Below are positions 19,904-28,276 of a DNA stretch of 64,000 nucleotides, piece after piece. Source of the DNA: Allorhodopirellula heiligendammensis (GTDB lineage: Bacteria > Planctomycetota > Planctomycetia > Pirellulales > Pirellulaceae); assembly GCF_007860105.1 (NCBI RefSeq), contig NZ_SJPU01000002.1:2097739-2161738 (forward strand). Reading direction: 5' to 3'. How positions within the stretch are numbered: the first letter of the stretch is position 1; the number at the start of each line of letters is the position of its first letter. The position numbers were made by a program, and so were the translations under genes. The notes under the pieces are model-generated. The model saw nothing but the letters and a program-made list of their open reading frames with translations, searched no databases and was not told the DNA's origin.

Positions 19904-20854
19904 ATGAATAATGTCATTAAAATCGCCGGTAGTTTTGAGGCCGTACTCGCTGTTGTTCTCTCGATCGCCACCGCTGCATCGCTATTTGCTCGTTACCACT
20001 GGATCTTCGATACGGTAGCGAATTTCCGTGTCCAGGGTCTGATCGCAGTCATGGTGCTCGGGGGACTGGCATTGCTGCTGCGAGACTGGTGGACTTTCGC
20101 ATTGGCGGCGGCGTTGATGCTGGCGAATTTGTCGATGATCAATTTTGGATCGATGGATCACGCCGCGAGCGCTACCGGTTGCCGTCCGCTGCGGATCGTC
20201 ACTACCAACGTGCTGACTTCGAACGAGCGACACGACGACATCATTGATGAACTGCGTCTGCTCGATGCGGACGTCATCGTCGTGATCGAACTCAGCACCA
20301 AACTGGCTGCGCGGCTACGAGAGTCCTTCCAAGATTCGCACCCCTACCAAACCATTCACGAACAAGACATCGGAAATTTCGGAATCGGCATCCTGTCTCG
20401 ACTGCCGTTGCGATCTGCGAGAGCGCTTCCGCTGGCAGGATGCCCGCTAAGTTTGGAGGTGACCGTGGACGACTGCTGCATCATCGCGACGCATCCTGTG
20501 CCACCGGTGGGCGATATTCATTTCGATAACCGCAATCGCCAGCTTAAAAAACTTGCCGCTTACGTTCGCCCCGAGTTAGGCCGCCCTCGGCGAACGGTGG
20601 TCGTCGGCGACCTCAACCTCACGCCCTGGAATGCGAACTTCACCGATCTGCTTCGCTCGGCAGGGCTGCGACGGGCAGCTCCGCGTTGGGATTTCCGTCC
20701 GACATGGTATGCCCGCCCAGCGTTTCCGCTCGGGCTGCGAATTGACCATGTCCTGATTAGCGACGATTTGGTTTGCACTGGTTTTCAGATCGGTAGCGAT
20801 TGCGGGTCGGATCACCGCAGTGTGTGTGTCACCCTTCATTCCCGAGCCCGTTGA
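19904..20854 (+). CDS. membrane-anchored endonuclease/exonuclease/phosphatase (EEP) family protein
   Basis: The first 90 residues contain three hydrophobic segments (AVLAVVLSIATAASLFA, LIAVMVLGGLALLL, FALAAALMLANLSMI), then an EEP domain that should face outside the cytoplasm. Catalytic features are present: an early Asn in RIVTTNVLTSN, Glu in DVIVVIELST, GDLNLTPWNANF, DHVLISD and the final GSDHRSV. EEP enzymes cleave phosphodiesters in DNA, RNA or lipids; this membrane-topped type is common and of unknown substrate. I use the ATG at 19904, giving 316 residues; the open frame extends 54 bases upstream. Confidence 0.88.
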   Translation: MNNVIKIAGSFEAVLAVVLSIATAASLFARYHWIFDTVANFRVQGLIAVMVLGGLALLLRDWWTFALAAALMLANLSMINFGSMDHAASATGCRPLRIVTTNVLTSNERHDDIIDELRLLDADVIVVIELSTKLAARLRESFQDSHPYQTIHEQDIGNFGIGILSRLPLRSARALPLAGCPLSLEVTVDDCCIIATHPVPPVGDIHFDNRNRQLKKLAAYVRPELGRPRRTVVVGDLNLTPWNANFTDLLRSAGLRRAAPRWDFRPTWYARPAFPLGLRIDHVLISDDLVCTGFQIGSDCGSDHRSVCVTLHSRAR

Positions 20855-20969
20855 GTTGAGCGTCAGGGAGAAAAATCGAAGATTTTGTAAATGAGTGCAC
20901 GGATCTGAGCACGCGGCGTCACTATTGTTCTAGACGATATCACCGACAGCTTTTTCGATCGAGAAACAC

Positions 20970-23681
20970 ATGCGACTGACTCTCCGGACCCTGCTGGCCT
21001 ACCTCGACGACATGCTCGAAGATGAGGACGCGAATGCCCTCAAAGCCAAAATCGACGAGAGCGGGATTGCCACAGCGCTGATTGCACGAATTCGAAATTC
21101 CGTCGACAAACGTGAAATCGGCGCGATCTCGCCCGACGCGATCGGGCCCCTCGAGAACGCCAATGCGATGAGTGAGTATCTCGACAGCACGTTGTCACCG
21201 GAACAGATCGCCGAGATCGAGCGACTGTGTTTGGAATCGGATACGTCGCTTTCTGAAGCGGCCGCCTGTCACCAGATCTTGACGGTGGTGCTGGGACAGC
21301 CCGCTCAGGTCAGCGACCGACTGCGGCAGCGCATCTACAAGCTGCCCAGCAGCGACGAGTTGCGGGCAATGGAGAAGCAGTCTCAACCCGCAGCAGATAC
21401 CCGCTCCGCAAAACCTGCTCCTCCCCCTGAACCGGTGACGTACTCCGGGGTTGAGATTCCGAATGATACGCCGAAAAAAACGAGCCCTTCTCAAGGGAGC
21501 AACTATGCTCTCGCCAACGCATCGGCAGCAGATCTGGATCGGGATGCAATGGACTTTGATCGCGATGCTGCCACGGCGATTCGTCCTGTTGGACCAAAGG
21601 ATTCCGGTGTCGCGAACGCCTCGGCGCGGCTCCGCAAAACAGTCGATCCAGATGATGATTCTGGTCGCAGCGAAGCAGAGATTGTTGCGGGCACGACCCG
21701 GGCAATGATGGACCGAACCGATGGATACGGTCGCGGCATCCGCCCCTCGCGAATCACTTCCTGGCTGGTTGCGTTGGCCCTGGCGGGCGTCCTGATGTAT
21801 GCGCTTGGCCAAGTGTTCTCGCCACTGAGCGAGAAAGACATCAGTGGTGACAGTGCCGTTGCCCAGCACGAGGGCGACAAGGATACGAAGTCGACGACGA
21901 AACCCAGTAGGTCAGAGCCTACCGATTTACCTTCGCAGACGCCCGCCAACGGCCCCGCGACGAACGAATCCGTTCCAGAGCAGGAGCCACCTGCACAGAC
22001 CGATCCGAAGGCGACTGCCGCTCAGGAGTCAACCGACAGTGTGCCCGATCCTACGGACGCTGCGCCGGTGGATGCCGCCACGACACCCGATCTCATGCCG
22101 ACGCCAGTCGAAACTCCTGCTGAGTCGGCCGTCCCCGCCTCAACAGCGAGAGAACCCGAGGACATGGATGTTGCGGACGCCGAGAATCTTGATCCAACCG
22201 GTGCAACCACCACTGACTTGGCCCCTGAGATGACCGCTGAGGACCTGGGGGCTGAGATGAGCCCAACTCCCGCTCCGACAATTCCCGGGAGCGACATGGA
22301 TGCCGAAATAGAACCTGCTGCCGAAATAGAACCCGCTGCCGAAGTAAAACCCGCTGCCGAAGTAGAATCCGGTGCTCCGAAAACAACGACAGTGGAGGAT
22401 GCGACTCCCACCTCCGCACCTGTTGTCGCCGAGATGAATCAAACCGGCAGTCTCGTCATTGTTCGCCAGGGCGATGTTTGGAAGCGGTTGATGGCACGCG
22501 AGGCAGAGGCTGATCCAGCGATGGCGCCCGCCGAACCCGAGGCAGCCGACGCCGAGCCAGCCAACCCCGAAACCGCTGAACCAACTCCCAACTCGCCAGC
22601 CCCTGCTCCCAGTGACTCCAGCGTCCTGGCCGGGCAGACCATTGTGGCTCCAGCACTCTTTCGCCCTACACTCCTGAATTCTGGTGGCATCGAATGGACA
22701 CTCGCCGGGCCCACGCGGATGCGAATCGGACAGAACGAAACCATCGGTGTGGTAACACAGATTCTAGATGGCCGAATCTTGCTGGCGTCGACAAAACCAA
22801 ACGTGAACACCATGGTGATGCTCGGCCAGCGTCAGATCAAAATCGCCATGCCTGAGTCGCAGACTGTGCTGGCGATCGAATTGAACCATTTCCGTCCGCT
22901 TGGTGCGAATCCACTGGTGCCGACGAACCGAATCCCAAACTACCGCGTGATTTCTGTCCAAGGAACGGTCATGATCCAGGCCGTTCCAGTCGCTGGGGCT
23001 CCGGATCCCTCGGCTGGTGAGACGCTGACCCTTGAGACGAACCAGCAGTACCAAGGCAAAGGGACGCAGCCTGCGACAATTGGACCAGTCGATCGACTGC
23101 CTGCCTGGATTGATGCTGATGCGAAAAAGGATGTGCTCGCCGACTCAGCTCGAGACGGCCTGATCGAGTTCACGACTCGAGACGAGCCGATTGAGAAATC
23201 ACTCCGCGAAGCAATGACGTTTCGCCGTGTGGAAGTCGCCGCCCTGGCTGCCGAAACATTGCTTCTGCTCGGCCGAGCGGATGTGTATTTCGGGGGCGAT
23301 GGGATTCTCAACCGCCCGCGTCAGCGACTCTATTGGCAAGAACACGTCGAGATGCTGCGGCAACAAATCGCGTCCGATGCGGATGCGGCTGAAGCCGTGC
23401 GGGCGGCCATCGAGCGTGCCGAGCTGGCCGACAGCAAGCGACTTTTCAAGCTACTCGTAGGGTTCACTCCTGAGGAACTCGCCGCCGGAGCCGATGCTGA
23501 ACTCGTCGAGCTCTTGGATTCACCCTCGATGGCAGTACGGGTGCTGACGATCGAGAACTTACGAGGAATCGCAGGCGATACTCTTGGGTACCGAGCCGAT
23601 CAAGAAAATGCCAACTCTCGCAAAAGCGATATCAAAAAATGGGACACGCGGTTGCGCCGCGGTGATATTCGCTACCCGTAA
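20970..23681 (+). CDS. large single-TM protein with proline/acid-rich spacer, function unknown
   Basis: The protein has 903 residues. The N-terminal 130 residues are helical and resemble anti-sigma or zinc-finger-type leaders of planctomycete membrane proteins (LLAYLDDMLEDEDANALKAKI). One membrane helix lies near residues 265-283 (SWLVALALAGVLMYALGQV). A long Pro/Ala/Glu/Thr-rich spacer follows (about 290-560), with a short tandem repeat around AEIEPAAEIEPAAEVKPA, and then a globular C-terminal region of about 330 residues. The topology suggests a cytoplasmic head and a periplasmic domain on a stalk. I recognise no catalytic motif. It is the last backbone gene before the integrated island. 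Confidence 0.8.
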   Translation: MRLTLRTLLAYLDDMLEDEDANALKAKIDESGIATALIARIRNSVDKREIGAISPDAIGPLENANAMSEYLDSTLSPEQIAEIERLCLESDTSLSEAAACHQILTVVLGQPAQVSDRLRQRIYKLPSSDELRAMEKQSQPAADTRSAKPAPPPEPVTYSGVEIPNDTPKKTSPSQGSNYALANASAADLDRDAMDFDRDAATAIRPVGPKDSGVANASARLRKTVDPDDDSGRSEAEIVAGTTRAMMDRTDGYGRGIRPSRITSWLVALALAGVLMYALGQVFSPLSEKDISGDSAVAQHEGDKDTKSTTKPSRSEPTDLPSQTPANGPATNESVPEQEPPAQTDPKATAAQESTDSVPDPTDAAPVDAATTPDLMPTPVETPAESAVPASTAREPEDMDVADAENLDPTGATTTDLAPEMTAEDLGAEMSPTPAPTIPGSDMDAEIEPAAEIEPAAEVKPAAEVESGAPKTTTVEDATPTSAPVVAEMNQTGSLVIVRQGDVWKRLMAREAEADPAMAPAEPEAADAEPANPETAEPTPNSPAPAPSDSSVLAGQTIVAPALFRPTLLNSGGIEWTLAGPTRMRIGQNETIGVVTQILDGRILLASTKPNVNTMVMLGQRQIKIAMPESQTVLAIELNHFRPLGANPLVPTNRIPNYRVISVQGTVMIQAVPVAGAPDPSAGETLTLETNQQYQGKGTQPATIGPVDRLPAWIDADAKKDVLADSARDGLIEFTTRDEPIEKSLREAMTFRRVEVAALAAETLLLLGRADVYFGGDGILNRPRQRLYWQEHVEMLRQQIASDADAAEAVRAAIERAELADSKRLFKLLVGFTPEELAAGADAELVELLDSPSMAVRVLTIENLRGIAGDTLGYRADQENANSRKSDIKKWDTRLRRGDIRYP

Positions 23682-23781
23682 TGACGAGATAGTTAGATCT
23701 TTCCAAGACATGCCCTGTGTGTGTCTCGGAGAGAAATTGCAGTTTGACCTGCGCGTCTCAGGAGACGCGGCAACTCAGGTC

Positions 23782-23803
23782 AAGCGGATGGGGTGGGATT
23801 CGA
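23782..23803. repeat. left attachment site (att) of the island
   Basis: These 22 bases (starting AAGCGGATGG, ending GGGATTCGA) are identical to 33724-33745, which is the 3' end of tRNA-Ser. The copy here is a partial tRNA duplicate, the standard mark of site-specific integration. Confidence 0.9.
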
Positions 23804-23867
23804 GATTTGAATCATGAAAACACTGTTTTTAGCGATAAAACGCCACTTTCTCTTCCCGTCCCAATTT

Positions 23868-23900
23868 CTTATCAGAACACTATCAGACTCCTATCAGAAC
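23868..23900. repeat. left arm-type sites, phased TATCAGAAC repeats
   Basis: TATCAGAAC at 23870, TATCAGAC at 23881 and TATCAGAAC at 23892 are spaced exactly 11 bp, about one helical turn, 66 bases inside the left att. Two of the same units with the same 11-bp spacing lie inside the right end. Confidence 0.7.
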
Positions 23901-24454
23901 ACCAACTGCGGTGTCTGGCACTCCGAAAAAAAAGTTCGTGATTCCGGTTTATTCTTGTTTTCAGACACCTCAGGCACCAATTCGTTTTAACTCCTGACCG
24001 CACTGGGCCCATTGAGTTGTTCAAATCCCTCGTCGTCGGTTTCGAGCAAACTTCCCTTGCTGCTGCGGATGCATTGGGCGGACCTAGCTCTGAAGTCTGA
24101 CCAGTTACAGACAAACCGTGTTGCAATTGTGCGACTTCAGCGTCCGAGAGCAGGTCGTGGTTTAGCCCCCTGAGAATTGCGTTGACGGACGATCCAAATT
24201 TCAAGTTTCCAGCTTTCCGAGTTTGCAAACTTCGATCATTCCTTCTCGGTCGGTCGTGGATGGATGGCTCCACGAACGAACAGCGACTCCGTGATAGAAG
24301 GCGTCTACCGTCCGCTTAATCGTCTGAGGGGAATTATGCCACGGAACTGGTCAAGTCCCACGCCGTGAACCTTGTTATTGCAATCTAGATTGATTGAGTC
24401 GAGCACGAGAAACGCCCGGACCTATGATCACACGTCTCCAATTTTTTCGGCCAG

Positions 24455-25501
24455 TCAGTCGTTGTCGCCAGTTCGTTTCTCGAATAAGTCGTCGTCTTTG
24501 AGTGCATCGAGTCGTCTGCAAAAATATGAAATAAAGTGCTCAGGTCGAATAATGGTTGTTCCCAACTGCCTTACTGCCCGGTCCCACAACTCAAGTACAG
24601 CTTCAGTGGCTTCCCGGTAGCAACCGACACCGAACTGCCTACGAACGTATTCAGGCCATTGTGGATGAAGTGCAATTTCCTCGACAACCTGCTCGAAATT
24701 TTTCGTCAGAAAGGTTTGTTCAGTGCTTTCATCGTCGATGTAAAACCTGATGAACAAATCGAGTATTTGCTCGGGTGACTGCGGGAGCAGTTTCAGTTCG
24801 TCAACCAACATCATTAAGCGATCCTTGACGTGTGCGTCGAGAGATCCTGTGTCTGCCATTCCACGTTCTCTGTATTCCTCCTTAAGCGATTCGACAAAAT
24901 CTTGCCACTTTGGATGCTCACTTACACGGCTCACAACAAATAAATACAAACCGAAAGGGTTCTCACGCTCGTCGCCGGAAATGACGTAGTTATTGAACTT
25001 CCACTCCTCACAAAAGCCATCAAAAGCTGAATCCAGTTCGCCCAAACTTAATTCATCAAGTGCCGGACGCTCTGCGCCGAACTGTCTCGCAGCGAGATCG
25101 CCAATAAGCAACTCTTCTTGGAAACCGTACTGTGCGAGTGCCTTCCTCGTTGCTGTCGAGCTATGAATCTTCGCCTGTTGCAAAAATCGAAACTGATTGA
25201 GAATAAGCTTTACGGCGAATGACCATGAATCTCGATTGTCCAACAAATCTGACGGTCGAATTTCCACGTTGGGTTGCCAGAATTCAGAAACGTCATCTCG
25301 TCGAAAGAACTCTGTGAGGCGTTCAAGTTTCGGACGAGTTCTTGTGTCCACACGAGCTAATCCTGCTCGCCAAATACGCTGGACCCACTTCTTATCGTCA
25401 CCGCAAAACCCAAGCGAATTCGCAAGTGATTCAGCGCTCTCAATCTGTTTGGCAAGAGCGAATTTCTGCAAGTTGACCTGAAAAATTTCCGCTGGCCTCA
25501 T
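24455..25501 (-). CDS. hypothetical island protein, 348 residues
   Basis: I do not recognise this protein. The ATG at 25501 (MRPAEIFQVNLQKF) has a good SD (GGAG seven bases upstream). The frame stays open to 25870, but that extension is antisense to another gene and looks non-coding. The product is soluble, rich in aromatic and acidic residues and mostly helical in appearance, with Trp/Phe-rich segments such as DDVSEFWQP and CEEWKFNNYV. No catalytic motif, signal or membrane segment is seen. It is divergent from the gene at 25678. Confidence 0.72.
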   Translation of the reverse strand: MRPAEIFQVNLQKFALAKQIESAESLANSLGFCGDDKKWVQRIWRAGLARVDTRTRPKLERLTEFFRRDDVSEFWQPNVEIRPSDLLDNRDSWSFAVKLILNQFRFLQQAKIHSSTATRKALAQYGFQEELLIGDLAARQFGAERPALDELSLGELDSAFDGFCEEWKFNNYVISGDERENPFGLYLFVVSRVSEHPKWQDFVESLKEEYRERGMADTGSLDAHVKDRLMMLVDELKLLPQSPEQILDLFIRFYIDDESTEQTFLTKNFEQVVEEIALHPQWPEYVRRQFGVGCYREATEAVLELWDRAVRQLGTTIIRPEHFISYFCRRLDALKDDDLFEKRTGDND

Positions 25502-25582
25502 TCTCAACTCCTTGTTGGCAAACGATTTGCGACAAGTTTTACCAAAGTTTTCCCACGCACGCACGTTTCCAGGAAGAGTATA

Positions 25583-25669
25583 GCCGCTGATGAAACCCGG
25601 TGCGTGACCCGGGCAGCGGCTTAGTCGAGGCCCAACGTGGAGCCTCGCTCCCACACCTGTTCTAGGGAG
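25583..25669 (+). promoter_or_regulatory. structured leader with three consecutive hairpins, last one masking the SD
   Basis: Stem 1 pairs GCCGCTG (25583) with CAGCGGC (25614) and has an inner CCCGG/CCGGG stem. Stem 2 pairs CGAGGC (25626) with GCCTCG (25642). Stem 3 pairs CTCCC (25648) with GGGAG (25665), which is the Shine-Dalgarno of the gene at 25678. The layout resembles a translation-controlling leader; the class is unknown. The first stem could alternatively be a dispersed palindromic repeat. Confidence 0.45.
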
Positions 25670-25677
25670 AACGCCAC

Positions 25678-26028
25678 ATGGCAAAGGAAAATGCAGATCA
25701 AATCGAGCAATCTTACTTCCGCCACAATTTTCGTTGCTGGCTTGAGAAACGCCCCAACGGGACGTTGGGTCAGCTTCGAGATTGGCTCGAAAGAGTTCAC
25801 GACCAGTGCTGGAAATTTGTTGACAGAGATGATCCGGCAATCGAGCAAACCAAAAAGATTCCGTCGCCACTGTGCGAGTACCTCAACTACTGGTCAGAGC
25901 ACGATGGCGAGTCTTTCTCTTACCGAGAGGCCAACATCGAGGAGGACATCATGAACGTCGATGGGTTCATCGAAGACCTTGGCCCAAAGACCATGCTCGC
26001 TAGCTTTCCAGTTTTCGAAGTCGCTTGA
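25678..26028 (+). CDS. hypothetical island protein, 116 residues
   Basis: This small, acidic, Trp-rich soluble protein (MAKENADQIEQSYFRHNF at the start, ending FPVFEVA) has no motif that I recognise. The ATG at 25678 is preceded by AGGGAGA eight bases upstream, inside a leader that can fold. The next gene starts two bases after its stop, so the two form an operon that ends at the terminator at 26570. Together with the partner it could be a toxin-antitoxin-like or anti-phage cargo pair, but nothing in the sequence proves that. Confidence 0.6.
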   Translation: MAKENADQIEQSYFRHNFRCWLEKRPNGTLGQLRDWLERVHDQCWKFVDRDDPAIEQTKKIPSPLCEYLNYWSEHDGESFSYREANIEEDIMNVDGFIEDLGPKTMLASFPVFEVA

Positions 26029-26030
26029 TC

Positions 26031-26546
26031 ATGGCCGCAAAACAGCCTCACACACAATCACGAACCAGCAGGAATAAACCACACATGAAAACGAAACAAT
26101 ACCGACTAACCAAGGCCGAAAAGACTTTGTTGGACCGAATCCAACAGCGAAACCTCATCGGAGTCTGCAATCTGATGGCAACGCAAATTTATCGAGAGCA
26201 CATGAGCGTCCATCGAGGAGCATGGTTGATCGACGAAGACGAGTTTCCAGAGGGCGAAGGAGAGTGCCTGATATTTGGCAACGACTCATTTACCTCGGAT
26301 GTTCGAGCCCGAAAGGAGGTTGCTCAAGTTGTGTCGAGACTCGATAGCCTTGCCATTCGAGTCTTCGAGTTCGGTCTAGGGCCAGATGGTTACACATGGG
26401 CGCTATGGGTGGATTCTGATGACGAAGAACTTTTAGACCTCATCGTCTGGGATGTTTGGTTTGACATCACTGTAGGCAAAGAGAACCCAATGAAGGAAAA
26501 ACTGAACGAGTACCTCGACGAAATGGGGTATGAAGTAACGGCGTAG
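26031..26546 (+). CDS. hypothetical island protein, about 171 residues
   Basis: I do not recognise the family. The C-terminal half is strongly acidic and aromatic (LWVDSDDEELLDLIVWDVWFD), and the N-terminus is basic. Two starts are possible: ATG 26031, close-coupled to the upstream stop, and ATG 26085 (MKTKQYRLTKAEK), which begins the better-ordered region and has AGGA 12 bases upstream. It is the second gene of a two-gene operon and is followed within 24 bases by a strong terminator. Confidence 0.6.
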   Translation: MAAKQPHTQSRTSRNKPHMKTKQYRLTKAEKTLLDRIQQRNLIGVCNLMATQIYREHMSVHRGAWLIDEDEFPEGEGECLIFGNDSFTSDVRARKEVAQVVSRLDSLAIRVFEFGLGPDGYTWALWVDSDDEELLDLIVWDVWFDITVGKENPMKEKLNEYLDEMGYEVTA

Positions 26547-26569
26547 CCAAACCGGAAGACAACAGCGAG

Positions 26570-26606
26570 CAGCGGGGCCTCGGCATAACACCGAGGCCCC
26601 GCTGTT
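26570..26606 (+). terminator. intrinsic terminator of the two-gene island operon
   Basis: A perfect 14-bp GC-rich stem (26570-26583 with 26591-26604, core CAGCGGGGCC / GGCCCCGCTG) with a seven-base loop, followed by TTGTTG. The stem is very strong but the T-run is weak; it could act in both directions. Confidence 0.75.
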
Positions 26607-26706
26607 GTTGCAATTAAACAAGTTTCACTATTTTCTTGTTTTACGCTCCAGCAAATGTGTCATATGATGTTTGCGAGCAGGTTAACGACGAACCATTATT
26701 AGCCTC

Positions 26707-27138
26707 TCAACAGCCTCGACTGGCTTTACTGCCGTCAGTTTGAGGATCAATTCCGCAACGCTGCGGAAGCACCCCCTTTAGTAAAAATCCGTTTTGGATG
26801 TCCTGGCTACCGGTCTGCGCTGACTCAACGCTCCGGTCGCAAATGAATTTCGCAGAGAGTCCTTCCATGAACTTGTCCAACGTGGGCAAGACAGTTTTGC
26901 ACCTATTCATGAAGAGAAATCTATGATTAAGCCGCATTTCAGGGAACGGAATCTGTCCTGCATCCATGCGTGACCGCAGGGTTTCGTAGGGCACGCTGAG
27001 TTGATCAGCGATCTCTTTGATTGAGACCAATCCCAAAGTTTCCTTGATGCTGTGTTGTGGTAATGCGGCAAGGATTGCATCAATTCCGATTGTGTCGCAA
27101 AGTTTTTTGCAGATGTCGTGTTGTTTGTTGCGAGTCAT
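26707..27138 (-). CDS. small HTH DNA-binding protein, excisionase/HTH_17-like
   Basis: Residues about 37-90 form a helix-turn-helix of the MerR/excisionase type: VSIKEIADQLSVPYETLRSRM, then GQIPFPEMRLNHRFLF in the wing position. Such proteins act as recombination directionality factors or as small regulators. The 143-residue length exceeds the usual 60-80 of excisionases, and the last 40 residues look disordered. The ATG at 27138 has GGAGG six bases upstream. It is divergent from a strong promoter, and a CATGAAT/ATTCATG palindrome lies between, so autoregulation is likely. It is the best candidate for the island's excision factor (inference). Confidence 0.7.
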   Translation of the reverse strand: MTRNKQHDICKKLCDTIGIDAILAALPQHSIKETLGLVSIKEIADQLSVPYETLRSRMDAGQIPFPEMRLNHRFLFMNRCKTVLPTLDKFMEGLSAKFICDRSVESAQTGSQDIQNGFLLKGVLPQRCGIDPQTDGSKASRGC

Positions 27139-27190
27139 GTATCGCCTCCATTCTTATGTAGTATTGAGTCGATGATTTTGCGTCACAAAA

Positions 27191-27207
27191 CATGAATCAA
27201 ATTCATG
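27191..27207. promoter_or_regulatory. palindromic operator candidate between HTH gene and divergent promoter
   Basis: CATGAAT at 27191-27197 and ATTCATG at 27201-27207 are exact inverted copies across three bases. The site lies 53 bases upstream of the HTH gene start and 15 bases before the -35 of the rightward promoter. Confidence 0.5.
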
Positions 27208-27221
27208 ACTTGCAAAAATGC

Positions 27222-27250
27222 TTGACTTTATTTTTTGACTCGGCTATCTT
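27222..27250 (+). promoter_or_regulatory. sigma-70-like promoter driving the small-gene operon
   Basis: TTGACT (27222-27227), 17-base spacer, TATCTT (27245-27250), in an AT-rich stretch. The 27139-27496 gap contains this, the palindrome and a possible 42-codon frame from 27263 (MKSVARRVSMSLLG) that I cannot support as a gene. Confidence 0.5.
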
Positions 27251-27496
27251 TCAAACCACGACATGAAATCTGTCGCACGAAGAGTTTCAATGAGCTTACT
27301 TGGACGCATTCATTTGTGTCCCCCACCTGCTCCTCTTCTGCAACATGTCGGACCAGACGTTGCGAACGGTTGCCTTGCAATCGACCGCTGATGGTCTGGT
27401 TTTTTCCAGGCTCATAGAGCCATTCAAATCCCGTTGGCGATTATTGCGTTTTGATGCGCCGATGATGCGCCGACATTGAGCAGGTGAGGTATCCAA

Positions 27497-27727
27497 ATGA
27501 ACCAGTCGCCCCAAAACAACGCAGCCGATCTTACGGTGCAGGCCCAAGTCTCTCGTATTGGTGAAATCAATCGATGTGGTAGTTGCGATGCGTGTTGCAC
27601 CGCATTGGGCATTGCCGACGATCAACTGAAGAAGATATCGACAATCACGGAAACACTTTCTGATCATGGAGGAAATACAAATGATCGAACGACCATTGAC
27701 CTACGACGCTGCGGTGACTGCGTTTAA
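27497..27727 (+). pseudogene. truncated CxxCxxCC (YkgJ-like) metal-binding protein fragment
   Basis: The 76-residue frame contains RCGSCDACCTALGI near residue 27, matching the N-terminal CxxCxxCC of the YkgJ zinc/iron-chelating family. Family members have more than 90 residues, with further cysteines in a GCxIYxxRP segment. Here the sequence after residue 45 is unrelated and ends RRCGDCV, so most of the domain is missing. An AGGTGAGG lies upstream of the ATG. It overlaps the start of the next gene. I judge it a truncated remnant, though a very short metal-binding peptide cannot be excluded. Confidence 0.5.
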
Positions 27728-27881
27728 ACAGATATTGCAAGGGACACGAGTAATACCCGACCAGCCCAATAAGGAGTTGTCGGAACTGAGGGGTACGACG
27801 TGGTACTTGCGAAACATTCATGGGCCTATGGCTCGTGTTAACCACAAAGGAGAAGTTCAAACAGGGAGGCTGGAGCAATGA
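27681..27881 (+). CDS. hypothetical small island protein, 66 residues
   Basis: MIERPLTYDAAVTAFKQIL begins a 66-residue product with no recognised motif. The ATG at 27681 has a near-perfect SD (GGAGGAA, 27669-27675), better than the alternative ATG at 27666. Its stop overlaps the next start (ATGA at 27878), so the two proteins are translationally coupled. The sequence looks like a compact domain with a final basic tail (RVNHKGEVQTGRLEQ). Confidence 0.6.
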   Translation: MIERPLTYDAAVTAFKQILQGTRVIPDQPNKELSELRGTTWYLRNIHGPMARVNHKGEVQTGRLEQ

Positions 27882-28276
27882 GTGTAAATGCGATTTTCGA
27901 GATTAGCGACGAGCATATAATGCTGGCAGCCTTTTCAATTTCGGATGGCGGGCAACTTGATGTACTTGGACTGGGCTATCGCAGGCCAGACGGGAAGCTT
28001 GAGGCGAAATACCGAAACCGCTACCTGAGCGGCAGAAAAGATGCGTTTAACCTTCGACTGACTTCTGACTCTAGTGAATCTGATGTCGTCGAAAAACTGA
28101 GCGATATCTTTACGAGGATTTGCGGGGACTTTCCAAATACAAAAGGGCGGTTGCTTGGCCCATCTGAGATATCTCGGCTGTCCACTGGTGAACTCTTGGC
28201 GTTCTTAATGCGGCCTTTTCGTGACGAAGAGGAGCAGAAGTTATCGTGCTCGGATTGGAGTAACGATGGACACTGA
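27878..28276 (+). CDS. hypothetical island protein, 132 residues
   Basis: This protein is coupled to the preceding gene by a four-base overlap. It begins MSVNAIFEISDEHIML and alternates strand-like and charged segments; no signal, membrane helix or catalytic motif is apparent. The phrase GLGYRRPDGKLEAKYRNRY suggests a beta-rich N-terminal half. Its last 250 bases are antisense to the tail of the broken lipase frame, and the ATGA coupling favours this strand as the real one. A further 34-codon frame starts inside its end. Confidence 0.6.
   Translation: MSVNAIFEISDEHIMLAAFSISDGGQLDVLGLGYRRPDGKLEAKYRNRYLSGRKDAFNLRLTSDSSESDVVEKLSDIFTRICGDFPNTKGRLLGPSEISRLSTGELLAFLMRPFRDEEEQKLSCSDWSNDGH

Larger units (their letters stand above)
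23682..24454. other. island left boundary region, no confident gene
   Basis: This 770-base stretch holds a palindrome (CGCGTCTC/GAGACGCG, 23752-23769), the left att copy, three phased TATCAGA(A)C sites, and a 133-codon minus-strand frame ending at 23872. That frame contains one protein-like segment (LSDAEVAQLQHGLSVTGQ) but runs into the arm sites, has no good start and is probably a remnant. Confidence 0.5.

Noticed and set aside
23872-24273. 133-codon minus-strand frame inside the left island end
   Set aside because: It ends within the phased arm sites, lacks an SD and shows only a short protein-like stretch; treated as a remnant.
25586-25592. CTGATGA resembling the hammerhead ribozyme core
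   Set aside because: The matching GAAA after stem II is absent and the flanking stems do not fit a three-way junction.
25502-25870. Longer start of the 348-residue island protein
   Set aside because: The extension is antisense to the gene at 25678 and has no protein-like character, while ATG 25501 has a good SD.
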